A stretch of 34,317 nucleotides of DNA from DASZPL01 sp035550315 (GTDB lineage: Bacteria; Actinomycetota; Actinomycetes; JAFAQI01): positions 1 to 34,317 of the forward strand of contig DASZPL010000121.1 of assembly GCA_035550315.1 (NCBI GenBank), read 5' to 3'. Shown here piece by piece: positions 1 to 7,585 of the stretch; the first letter of the stretch is position 1; every line of letters begins with the position of its first letter. The notes under the pieces are model-generated. The model saw nothing but the letters and a program-made list of their open reading frames with translations. It was not told where the DNA came from and did no database searches. The position numbers were made by a program, and so were the translations under genes.

Positions 1-927
1 CCGAGCGGGCAGTCGCAGCTGATGCAGATTGTCACGCTGCTCACGGGCTCGCACACGACGCAGATCGCGTACGGCGGTCCGGACAAGCAGCGGGTCGCGA
101 TCTTCCTGTCCGACCTCTCCGAGACCGACGTCGTGCACAACGGCAACGACATCTGGACCTACTCGAGTGACAGCAACACGGTCACGCACAACACGCTGAC
201 GCCTGGCAGCGAGAAGACGCACGCGCCGGACATGACGGCGCCGGTCGACCCGGCCAAGGCGGCGCAGCAAGCGCTCGCCGAGATCGACCCGTCGACCAAG
301 GTGACGGTGGACCGTACGGCGGAGGTCGCCGGCCGACCGGCGTACCAGCTCGACCTCGCCCCTCGAGACCCCCAGACGCTGATCGGGTCGGTGCAGATCG
401 CGCTGGACGCGGCCACCTCGATGCCGCTGCGGGTGCAGATCTGGTCGCGGCAGGACAGTACGACGCCGGCGTTCTCGGTCGGCTTCACAAGCATCTCGCT
501 ATCGGCGCCGAGCGACTCGACGTTCGACTTCTCCAAGCCGCCGAGCGCGACCATGGCACCCTCGCCAATCTCCAGCCAGGCCTTCGACCGGTTCCCGGCG
601 CACGCCAGCCACCACGCCGGCGCTGCCCGGTCAGACACGGCGCAGGGGCCGGCCGTCAAGACCATCGGGCACGACTGGACTACCGTGTTCGTCGCCAAGC
701 TGCACGACATGAGCCCGGCGCCGGCCACAACGCCCACGCCGGGCAAGCGCACCGGCGGCCCAGGGTTGGCGCAGGAACTCGACGGTCTCGGCAAGCGCGT
801 CGCTGCCGGTCACGTCATCACGACGAGCCTGCTGACCATCCTGGTCACGAACGACAACCGGATCCTGGTCGGCGCGGTGACTCCGAGCAGGATCGAGCAG
901 GTCGCCGCCAGCCGGGCGGCGCAGTGA
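1..927 (+). CDS. LolA/RseB-like secreted protein (5' partial)
   Basis: The reading frame is open from base 1, so the start codon and any signal peptide lie outside the window; the first in-window Met is at 22. The visible 309 codons show alternating beta-strand stretches typical of the LolA/RseB/DUF2092 half-barrel, for example RVAIFLSDLSETDVVHNGND and DIWTYSSDSNTVTH. A Pro/Thr/Ala-rich linker follows, then a short C-terminal module ending ILVGAVTPSRIEQVAASR. In Gram-positive bacteria such proteins are extracytoplasmic and may carry or sense lipids or the envelope; no outer-membrane lipoprotein role is implied. Its stop overlaps the GTG start of the ABC ATPase by four bases (GTGA), so the two are almost certainly translationally coupled and probably act with the same exporter. 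The family assignment is by fold pattern only; the operon link is strong. Confidence 0.7.
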   Translation, partial: PSGQSQLMQIVTLLTGSHTTQIAYGGPDKQRVAIFLSDLSETDVVHNGNDIWTYSSDSNTVTHNTLTPGSEKTHAPDMTAPVDPAKAAQQALAEIDPSTKVTVDRTAEVAGRPAYQLDLAPRDPQTLIGSVQIALDAATSMPLRVQIWSRQDSTTPAFSVGFTSISLSAPSDSTFDFSKPPSATMAPSPISSQAFDRFPAHASHHAGAARSDTAQGPAVKTIGHDWTTVFVAKLHDMSPAPATTPTPGKRTGGPGLAQELDGLGKRVAAGHVITTSLLTILVTNDNRILVGAVTPSRIEQVAASRAAQ

Positions 928-1910
928 CGACGTTGATCGAGGAGGGCGAAGCGATCTCGTCCGCCGGGTCGGCCGACTCGCTGGTCGTCGCCACCCGCGG
1001 GTTGACCAAGCGCTTCCGGTCCGGACAGGTCGCGGTCGACCACATCGACCTCGCGGTGCCGCGCGGTGCGGTCTTCGGCTTCCTCGGCCCGAACGGGTCC
1101 GGCAAGACGACGACGATCCGGATGCTGCTCGGCCTGATCCGCCCGACGGCGGGCGAGGTCACGCTGCTCGGCGACCCGATGCCGGCGCACGCGCCGCGCG
1201 CGCTGCCGAAGGTTGGGGCATTGGTCGAGGGACCGGCGTTCCATCCGTACCTGTCCGGCCGGTCGAATTTGGTCCGGCTCGACCGGATGGACGGCACCGC
1301 CGACCCGAAGACGCACGACGAGCGGATCGCGGCGGCGCTGACCCGCGTCGGGCTGACCGCCGCGGCGAGCAAGAAGTTCCGGCAGTACTCGCTCGGGATG
1401 AAGCAGCGGCTCGGCATGGCGGCCGCGTTGCTCCAGCCCCGCGAGCTGCTGGTGCTCGACGAGCCGACCAATGGCCTCGACCCCCAGGGCACCCGGGAGG
1501 TGCGCCACCTAGTGCGCGAGCTCGCCGCGGACGGGCTGACCGTCTTCGTCTCCAGCCACCTGCTCGCCGAGGTCGAACAGGTCTGCAGCCACATCGGGAT
1601 CATGAGCGCCGGCCGGCTGGTCGGGCAGGGCACGATCGATGAGCTCCGGCGAGGTGGCGCGACGACCGTGACGGTTGCCACGCCGGCGACCGGGCTCGCG
1701 GTGAAAACGCTGCGATCGCTCGGGTTGGCCGACGCGGCGTCGTCGGCACCCGACGAGGTGCGCGCGACGCTCGACTCGGTCGCGCCGGAGGAGGTCACCG
1801 CGGCGCTGGTGCATGCCGGCGTACCGGTACGCGGACTCGCGCTCGCCCGGCCGGCACTTGAAGACCTGTTCGTCGAACTGACCGGGGAGGGCTTCGATGT
1901 CGTCCGCTGA
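924..1910 (+). CDS. ABC transporter ATP-binding protein
   Basis: This is a cytoplasmic ATPase subunit of an ABC exporter, 328 residues. It has Walker A GPNGSGKT at residues 55-62, signature YSLGMKQR around 155-162, Walker B LLVLDEP around 175-181, D-loop GLDP and the H-loop histidine at 212 (SSH). The C-terminal 100 residues form the regulatory tail common in CcmA/NatA/DrrA-type ATPases that drive export or self-immunity pumps. It starts at GTG 924 inside the stop of the upstream LolA-like gene and ends inside the permease gene (14-base overlap), giving a tight three-gene operon. The substrate cannot be read from sequence. The ATPase call is secure; the exporter type is inferred from similarity and from the single permease. 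Confidence 0.95.
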   Translation: MTTLIEEGEAISSAGSADSLVVATRGLTKRFRSGQVAVDHIDLAVPRGAVFGFLGPNGSGKTTTIRMLLGLIRPTAGEVTLLGDPMPAHAPRALPKVGALVEGPAFHPYLSGRSNLVRLDRMDGTADPKTHDERIAAALTRVGLTAAASKKFRQYSLGMKQRLGMAAALLQPRELLVLDEPTNGLDPQGTREVRHLVRELAADGLTVFVSSHLLAEVEQVCSHIGIMSAGRLVGQGTIDELRRGGATTVTVATPATGLAVKTLRSLGLADAASSAPDEVRATLDSVAPEEVTAALVHAGVPVRGLALARPALEDLFVELTGEGFDVVR

Positions 1911-2784
1911 AGCGGTCGCCGGCACTGTGGTGGACGGCCCAATCGCGACGCCGCGCCGCTACCGCGGGACGCTCGGCCGGCAACTGCGCTCGGAGCTGCG
2001 GCTGGTCTTCGGCCGGATCCGCAACCTGGTCCTGCTGGCCGCCCTGGGCGCGATCCCGCTGGCAATCGGCATCGCGGTGAAGGTCTCGCCGCCCGCTCCC
2101 GGGGGAAGCGGCGGCCCGGAGTTCCTCAACCGGATCACCGGCAGCGGACTGTTCCTGGTGCTGACCGCGCTGTTCCTGACGCTGAACCTCTTCCTGCCGG
2201 TGGTCGTCGGGATCATCGCCGCCGACAGCGTCTCCGGCGAGGCCCAGATCGGCACGCTGCGCTACCTGCTGACGCTTCCAGTACGCCGGAGCCGGCTGCT
2301 GCTGGTCAAGGCGGTCGGCATCGCGGCGTATGCGCTCGCGGCGGTCGGCGTGATCGCCGTGGTCGCGGCCATCGCCGGCGTCGCGCTGTTCGGGTCCGGG
2401 GCTTTCACGTTGCTCGGCGGGCAGACCGTCTCGGCCGGCGAGGGGTTGCTGCGGATCTTCGGCGTCGCGATCTACGTGTGGCTGTCGTTGTGGGGGCTGC
2501 TCGCCGTCGGTCTGCTGATCTCCGTCCTGACCGAGGTGCCGATGGCGGCGATGGCCGGCACGCTCGGCTTCGGCGTGCTCAGCATCGTCCTCGATCAGAT
2601 CCCGCAGCTCAGCGCGATTCACCCCATCCTGCTGAGCAACTACTGGCAGTCGTTCGGGACGTTGATCCGGGTCGGACCCGACTTTGTCTCGCTCGGCCAG
2701 CACCTGCTGATCCAGCTGGCCTACATCGCGATCGCCGGCGCGCTGGCATGGGCGCGGTTCAGCGACGCCGACGTCACGTCCTAG
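1897..2784 (+). CDS. ABC transporter permease (ABC-2 type)
   Basis: This is a 295-residue integral membrane protein, the partner of the ATPase just upstream. Hydrophobic segments are visible near residues 42-58, 85-112, 140-170, 190-212, 216-235 and 268-285. The motif DSVSGEAQIGTLRYLLTLPV, between the second and third segments, is the typical cytoplasmic coupling region of ABC-2/NatB-type permeases (SGE-GTLRYLLT-PV-R). ATG 1897 is preceded by GGGGAGG and overlaps the ATPase stop by 14 bases. The gene ends three bases from the oppositely oriented acyl-CoA dehydrogenase. Together with the two genes before it, it probably forms a lipid, drug or peptide exporter with an extracellular accessory protein. 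The substrate is unknown. Confidence 0.92.
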   Translation: MSSAEAVAGTVVDGPIATPRRYRGTLGRQLRSELRLVFGRIRNLVLLAALGAIPLAIGIAVKVSPPAPGGSGGPEFLNRITGSGLFLVLTALFLTLNLFLPVVVGIIAADSVSGEAQIGTLRYLLTLPVRRSRLLLVKAVGIAAYALAAVGVIAVVAAIAGVALFGSGAFTLLGGQTVSAGEGLLRIFGVAIYVWLSLWGLLAVGLLISVLTEVPMAAMAGTLGFGVLSIVLDQIPQLSAIHPILLSNYWQSFGTLIRVGPDFVSLGQHLLIQLAYIAIAGALAWARFSDADVTS

Positions 2785-2787
2785 CGA

Positions 2788-4068
2788 TCAGCCAGCGTTG
2801 CGCAGGTAGTCGCGGTATCCCTCGGCGGCGGCGCGCAGCTCGGGATCGGCCTGGAAGCGCGGCTCGTACGCCTTCCAGGCCGCCTCCCGCTTTGCCGGCA
2901 GGTACTCGGTCGGCCAGTAGCCGTCGTGCGGGCGGTAGTCGGCCAGCACGCGCCGCGCCACCGTCGCCTTGTGCACCTCGTCGACGCCGTCGGCGATGCC
3001 CATGGTCGGCGCGGCGGCGTACATCTCCTGGATCGGTGTGAGGTCCGTGGTGCCGAGCGAGCCGAGGATGTGCAGCGCGTTGTAGGACACCTCGCGCAGC
3101 ACTTTCGCCATCGTGAACTTCACGGTTGCGATCTCGGTGCGCGCCTCCTGCGTGGAGGTCTGGTCGATCTTCCACGCCGCCTCGAGCACGAGCAGCCGCA
3201 GCATGCGGATCGCGGCGTAGGAGTCGGCGATCTTCTCCTGCACCATCTGGTGTTCCGCGATCAGCTTGCCGTGCGACTGCCGGCTCAGTGCGCGTTCGCA
3301 CATCATGTCGAACGCCAGCTTGCACTGCGCGATCGTGCGCATCGCGTGGTGGATGCGGCCGCCGCCGAGCCGGCGCTGCGCCAGCACCTTGGCCCCGTCC
3401 TCCGGGCCGAGCAGGTGGTCGAGCGGCACCACGACGTCGCGGTAAATGATGTGGTTGTGGTTGCGCGGCTCCGGCTGGATCTCCACGCCGGGCGAGTCCC
3501 GTGGGACGACGAACATGCCGTTGGTGCACATCACGAACAGGATGTCGGCGACCCGGCCCGCGCTGGTGAACCACTTCTCGCCGTTGATCACCCAGCTCTC
3601 GCCGTCGCGCACGGCATGGGTCTTGAACAGGTTCGGGTCTGAGCCGCCCTGCGGCTCGGTCATCGAGTACGCCGAGAACATCTCCTGATTGAGCAGCGGC
3701 TTCAGCCAGCGCTCCTTCTGTTCTTCAGTGCCGTACGCCGCCAGCATCTCCATGTTGCCGGTGTCGGGCGCCGCCGCCCCGAACAGCTGCGGCGCCGCCG
3801 GGTAGCGCCCGATGATCTCGTTGACCAGCGCCAGCTTCAGCTGGCCGTAGCCGGGCCCGCCGAGCTCCTCGTCGAGGAACAGCGCCCAAAGACCCTGCGC
3901 CTTGATCTGGTCCTGCAGCTCCTTGACCAGCTCGCGGACCTTGGGGATCGGCACCCGCACCGCATGCGGGAACACGTAGCCCAGCGGCTCGACCTCCCGT
4001 TTGCAGAAGTCCTCGATCCAGTCGAGCTTCTGCTGAAACTCCGGTTCGGTCGAAAAGTCCCACGCCAT
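2788..4068 (-). CDS. acyl-CoA dehydrogenase family protein (ACAD10/11-like)
   Basis: This FAD-dependent enzyme oxidises acyl-CoA thioesters to 2-enoyl-CoA. At 426 residues it is full length. Visible family blocks are AYSMTEPQGGSD, the flavin/substrate loop VINGEKWFTSAG, the AQRRLGGGRIHHAMRTIAQC helix, and C-terminal MGIADGVDEVHKATVARRVL. That last block has the form seen in the ACAD10/11-like branch, which acts on long or unusual acyl chains. It lies 38 bases downstream of helR on the same strand, with GAGGGG about 12 bases before the ATG. It could be cotranscribed with helR from the RAE promoter, though no known link joins the two functions. The class is certain; the substrate is not. Confidence 0.93.
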   Translation of the reverse strand: MAWDFSTEPEFQQKLDWIEDFCKREVEPLGYVFPHAVRVPIPKVRELVKELQDQIKAQGLWALFLDEELGGPGYGQLKLALVNEIIGRYPAAPQLFGAAAPDTGNMEMLAAYGTEEQKERWLKPLLNQEMFSAYSMTEPQGGSDPNLFKTHAVRDGESWVINGEKWFTSAGRVADILFVMCTNGMFVVPRDSPGVEIQPEPRNHNHIIYRDVVVPLDHLLGPEDGAKVLAQRRLGGGRIHHAMRTIAQCKLAFDMMCERALSRQSHGKLIAEHQMVQEKIADSYAAIRMLRLLVLEAAWKIDQTSTQEARTEIATVKFTMAKVLREVSYNALHILGSLGTTDLTPIQEMYAAAPTMGIADGVDEVHKATVARRVLADYRPHDGYWPTEYLPAKREAAWKAYEPRFQADPELRAAAEGYRDYLRNAG

Positions 4069-4106
4069 GGCGCATCCAGCCCCTCAGTCGCACGGTTGAC
4101 TGAAAG

Positions 4107-6260
4107 TTACGACATCGAACTCATCAGGATGGCGAGCTGTTGCGTGGCGCGGGTCATCGCGACGTACCGGTCGACGGCTGCTTCGACGCCACTCCCCCAG
4201 CCATCGGGATCGACGAGGACCACAAAGTCGAACTCCAAACCCTTCGCCAGCTCTGGGGTCAGCGAACGAACCCGGTCGGTCGCCTCGAACGTCGGGTCGC
4301 CGATGACACACGCGACTCCCTCGGCATGCGCGGACAGCCAACCGTCGAGGATCGAGGGAAGGTCCGAGGACGATCCGTGCGTGACCGGGACACCGGTGCT
4401 GCGGATCGAAGTCGGCACGTTCGCGTCCGGCAGGGCAGCGCGGATCACCGGCTCGGCTTCGGCCATCACCTCGGCCGGCGTCCGGTAGTTGATGCCGAGC
4501 GACGCCACCGTGCATCGGTCGAACCCGACCCGGGCGAGCCGCTGCTGCCACGATTCGGTAAACCCGTGCCGAGCCTGGGCCCGATCGCCGACCACGGTGA
4601 AACTCCGCGACGGGCAGCGCAGCAGCAGCATCTGCCATTCCGCGTCGGTCAGCTCTTGCGCCTCGTCGACGACGATGTGCGCGAACGGCCCGGCAAGCAG
4701 GTCCGGGTCCGCGACCGGCAGCACACCCTCGTCGACCAGGGCGCCTTGCAGGTCCTCGCCGCGCAGCATCGACATCACGAGCATCTCGGAATCGTCGGCC
4801 GCGATCAGGTCGTCGATGACGCTCGCCATCTCGTCGCGTTGCGCGGCCACCGCCTCCTCGTGACGGCGACGGCGCCGCGCCGCGGCCGGGTCACCGAGTC
4901 GTTGCCGCGCCGCGTCGAGCAGCGGCAGGTCCGACACCGTCCATGCCTTCGGGTCCGTGCGCTGCAGCGCGCGGACCTCGTCAGCCGTCAGCCACGGAGC
5001 GCACTTGCGCAGGTACGCCGGAACGGACCACAGGTCGCCCACGAGATCGGTCGGCTCGATCAGCGTCCAGGCGCGGCTCAACGCGCGACGCAGCGCCGAG
5101 TTGCGCTGCAGCGACCGGCGCAGCAACTCGGGTGACACCTCGTCGTCACTGTGGTTGTCGACGAGGATCGAGAGCAGCTCATCCCAGATCTGTTGCTGCG
5201 CCTCGTTGTGCGGCGTGCCCGGCTCCACGACGGCGAGCGCCTCGGCCCAGTCATCCGGCGTGACCCGGACCTCGCACCAGTCGGTCTCTGTCGTGATGTC
5301 GGTGGTCGGCGGCTCCTCGTAGATCGCGACTGCCGCCTCGATCGCCCGCACCATGTCGGCGGAGGCCTTCAGCCGAGCGACCTGCGGGTCGGACTCGGCG
5401 GTTGCCGTCGCGCCCTCGGCAACCAGGTCACGCACCGTGCAGGTCTGCACACCCTCCTCGCCGAGACTCGGCAGCACGTCGCCGACGTACGCCAGGTAGG
5501 GCTGGCTCGGGCCGACAGCGAGCACGTCGCCGCGCCGGTGGCCGAGCCGGGGCTCGGAGTAGAGCAGGTAGGCCGCGCGGTGCAGCGCGACGACCGTCTT
5601 CCCGGTGCCCGGTCCGCCGTCGACGACGAGGGCGCCGCTGGATCCGGCGCGGATGATCGCGTCCTGGTCGGCCTGGATGGTGCCGAGCACGTCCCGCATT
5701 CGCGTCGACCGGCTGTCGCCGAGGCTGGCGATGAACGCCGACTGGTCGTCGAGTGCGGCGTGGCCGGTCAAGCCGTCCGGCGTGAAGACCTCGTCCCAGT
5801 AGTCGCTGATCCGGCCGCGGCTCCATCGATAGCGGCGGCGGCTGGCCAGCCCCATCGGGTTGGCGTGGGTGGCTCCGAAGAACGGCTCAGCTGCCGGCGA
5901 GCGCCAGTCGACCAGCAGCCGGCGTCCGCCGGGGTCGGTGAGGCCGAGCCGGCCGACGTACACCAAATCGTGTGCGGCCGTCACCATCCGGCCGAGGCAC
6001 AGGTCCAGGCCGAAGCGGCGCAGGGTGCGGAGCCGCGCGGTCAGCCGGTGGACCTCGAGGTCGCGGTCCAGGGCGGCCTGGCCGCCGCGGCCGGGCGCCT
6101 TGCGCGCGGCTTCGAGGCGGCTGGTGAGGTCGGCGATCGTCTGCGCGAGACTCTCCGCGATGGCGGCGAAGTGTTGCTCGTCGGCGGCGATCAGCGCCGG
6201 GTCGGTCTTTGGGGCGAGATGGTCAGGCAGGTCGAACACGCTGGTAGTCAGAGATGTCAC
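4107..6260 (-). CDS. helR: HelR: RNA polymerase-recycling, rifamycin-protecting helicase-like ATPase
   Basis: This superfamily 1 helicase-like motor (717 residues) belongs to the HelD/HelR group. It binds RNA polymerase, pries open its channels, frees it from nucleic acid and, in HelR, displaces bound rifamycin. The N-terminus is a predicted antiparallel coiled coil (residues 25-95) of the kind HelD proteins insert into the secondary channel; it carries the conserved RTLRRFGLDLCLGRM and LVDWRSPAAEPFF blocks. Motor motifs are all present: Walker A GGPGTGKT (215-222), DEAQ box (532-535), GDRAQ (558-562), NYRTP (591-595), KGLEF (673-677) and AMTRATQQL (701-709). The start is GTG 6260; a second GTG seven codons later is possible but has no better ribosome site. 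A near-perfect rifamycin-associated element lies just upstream, which separates HelR from general HelD and suggests induction by rifamycins. The 3' neighbour is an acyl-CoA dehydrogenase. Confidence 0.93.
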   Translation of the reverse strand: MTSLTTSVFDLPDHLAPKTDPALIAADEQHFAAIAESLAQTIADLTSRLEAARKAPGRGGQAALDRDLEVHRLTARLRTLRRFGLDLCLGRMVTAAHDLVYVGRLGLTDPGGRRLLVDWRSPAAEPFFGATHANPMGLASRRRYRWSRGRISDYWDEVFTPDGLTGHAALDDQSAFIASLGDSRSTRMRDVLGTIQADQDAIIRAGSSGALVVDGGPGTGKTVVALHRAAYLLYSEPRLGHRRGDVLAVGPSQPYLAYVGDVLPSLGEEGVQTCTVRDLVAEGATATAESDPQVARLKASADMVRAIEAAVAIYEEPPTTDITTETDWCEVRVTPDDWAEALAVVEPGTPHNEAQQQIWDELLSILVDNHSDDEVSPELLRRSLQRNSALRRALSRAWTLIEPTDLVGDLWSVPAYLRKCAPWLTADEVRALQRTDPKAWTVSDLPLLDAARQRLGDPAAARRRRRHEEAVAAQRDEMASVIDDLIAADDSEMLVMSMLRGEDLQGALVDEGVLPVADPDLLAGPFAHIVVDEAQELTDAEWQMLLLRCPSRSFTVVGDRAQARHGFTESWQQRLARVGFDRCTVASLGINYRTPAEVMAEAEPVIRAALPDANVPTSIRSTGVPVTHGSSSDLPSILDGWLSAHAEGVACVIGDPTFEATDRVRSLTPELAKGLEFDFVVLVDPDGWGSGVEAAVDRYVAMTRATQQLAILMSSMS

Positions 6261-6306
6261 CTAGGTCCAATCGCAGGGTGCGGCCCGCGATTGTGCGGCA
6301 CGACCC

Positions 6307-6325
6307 AGGGCTTGCCGCAAGCCCC
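6307..6325 (-). promoter_or_regulatory. rifamycin-associated element (RAE) upstream of helR
   Basis: Read on the helR strand the sequence is GGGGCTTGCGGCAAGCCCT. This is a 19-base inverted repeat with GGGCTTGC/GCAAGCCC arms around a central base. From memory, the published RAE consensus upstream of rifamycin-inactivating and helR genes in actinomycetes is GGGGCTTGCGGCAAGCCCC, so 18 of 19 bases match and only the last base differs. It begins 46 bases upstream of the helR GTG and 8 bases beyond the sulfotransferase stop. A possible -10, CACAAT, lies at 6290-6295 on the minus strand, which would put the -35 region (TTGCGG, 19-base spacing) inside the element. The match is seen directly; its regulatory role is by analogy. 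Confidence 0.88.
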
Positions 6326-6333
6326 ACCGTCGG

Positions 6334-7554
6334 CTATACGTTGAAAGTGGAGGAGGTTGCGGGCGCGCTGACGCGCCGCCGTTCCTCCGGAATCTCGAAG
6401 GCCGCCATGTAGCGGGCGAGTGTCGGCTCACCGTGGACCATCTCCGGCGTGATGCCGAGGTCTCGGTACTGCGCCGGCGGCGCGACCCTGCTGCCCGCGC
6501 TCTGCCGTGCGAGGAACTGCTCCACCAGCTGCCTGGTGACGCTCGCGTCTCCCGATAGGCCTAGCGCTTCGTCGATCTCCGTGACCACGGCAGCGGGGTC
6601 GCGCATCAAATCGGGATAGCGGACGTTCGTGACTCTGTCGGGGTGCGACTGCGCGAGGTCGACCATCGGGGCTGCCAGAGCGGCGTGCAGCCGCAGCGCC
6701 AGGTCGACGTACTCCTCGTCGGTCGGTGACCGACCCTCGGCAAGGTACGGGCCGTTGATGGTCTGCTGCAGATGGATCGTCGACAGCATCGTCCGGAACG
6801 GGTCGCGGTGGACGAGCACCGCGGCCGCCTCGGGAAACACGTCGAGGAAGGTCGCCATGCGGTCGACATCGGTCGGGCTCTTCAGGACGAGCGTCTCATC
6901 GCGACGCATCGGGTTGCGCCACAGCAGCAGCTGGATGAGCCGGCGATATTCGACGTAAGTCTCGCGGTGGTTGCGGTCGCTGGCGTAGATCGCGTCGGCC
7001 CACCGCGGCATCATCCGCACGCACCCGCGGCCGATCAGGCCGCTGAGGTCGACGAAGCCCCAGGTGCACTCCTCGGGTTCGTCGGCTTCCACCCAATGCA
7101 TGCGCTCGAGCTCCGTGCCGCGCAACGGCTGAAGGCCCCGCGCCACTTGCTCGATCCGCGGATCGGTTCGGTACGTCGAAGCCGCTGGCGGCGGCAGCGG
7201 CGCGACCAGCTCCCATCGCAGCAGTGCGCGCCGTCGCTCGCCGAGCACCATCAGCTGGTGGAACAGCGTGGTGCCCGACCGCGGGAACCCGCCGATCCGC
7301 ACGACCCGCGGGATCGGCACGTCGAGGATCTCCGGGTGCTGGCGCAGCGTCTCCTCGATCCGCAGCCGGGTCTCGAGATTGCGGACCGCGAGCTTCGCCA
7401 GCCGGGCGCGCCCAACGTCGGAAAGCAGCGGCGAGGCGAGGTCCTCGCACCAGGCGCGGAGAAACCCCAGGAAGTGCTCGGACCCGAAGTCGTCGAGGCC
7501 GGTGGACGAGCGGGCGCGATCGATCAACCCATCGGGCGACAACTCGCTGCCCAT
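6334..7554 (-). CDS. sulfotransferase family protein
   Basis: This is a PAPS-dependent sulfotransferase-fold protein of 406 residues. The 5'-phosphosulfate loop is visible as RIGGFPRSGTTLFHQLM (about residues 66-82), and the 3'-phosphate-binding segment as LVHRDPFRTMLSTIH. This is the Sulfotransfer_3-type architecture, common in many copies in mycobacteria and other actinomycetes, where members modify glycolipids or small molecules. The block WVEADEPEECTWGFVDLSG is also typical of this bacterial group. ATG 7554 is the only good start. The gene lies 31 bases after the beta-lactamase-like gene on the same strand, and its stop is 8 bases before the RAE, so helR has its own promoter at the end of this gene. 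The acceptor substrate is unknown. Confidence 0.88.
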   Translation of the reverse strand: MGSELSPDGLIDRARSSTGLDDFGSEHFLGFLRAWCEDLASPLLSDVGRARLAKLAVRNLETRLRIEETLRQHPEILDVPIPRVVRIGGFPRSGTTLFHQLMVLGERRRALLRWELVAPLPPPAASTYRTDPRIEQVARGLQPLRGTELERMHWVEADEPEECTWGFVDLSGLIGRGCVRMMPRWADAIYASDRNHRETYVEYRRLIQLLLWRNPMRRDETLVLKSPTDVDRMATFLDVFPEAAAVLVHRDPFRTMLSTIHLQQTINGPYLAEGRSPTDEEYVDLALRLHAALAAPMVDLAQSHPDRVTNVRYPDLMRDPAAVVTEIDEALGLSGDASVTRQLVEQFLARQSAGSRVAPPAQYRDLGITPEMVHGEPTLARYMAAFEIPEERRRVSAPATSSTFNV

Positions 7555-7585
7555 GCCGGAAGCATCGCAGGTCGACGCTCTGCCG

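Noticed and set aside
6307..6325. The inverted repeat read as a terminator of the sulfotransferase gene
   Set aside because: A one-base loop and no T-run make a poor terminator, while sequence and place match the RAE.
5151..6344. Long plus-strand open frame antisense to helR
   Set aside because: Its sequence has no domain and is rich in Arg, Val and Gly, as expected for a GC-rich shadow; helR on the other strand carries complete motifs.
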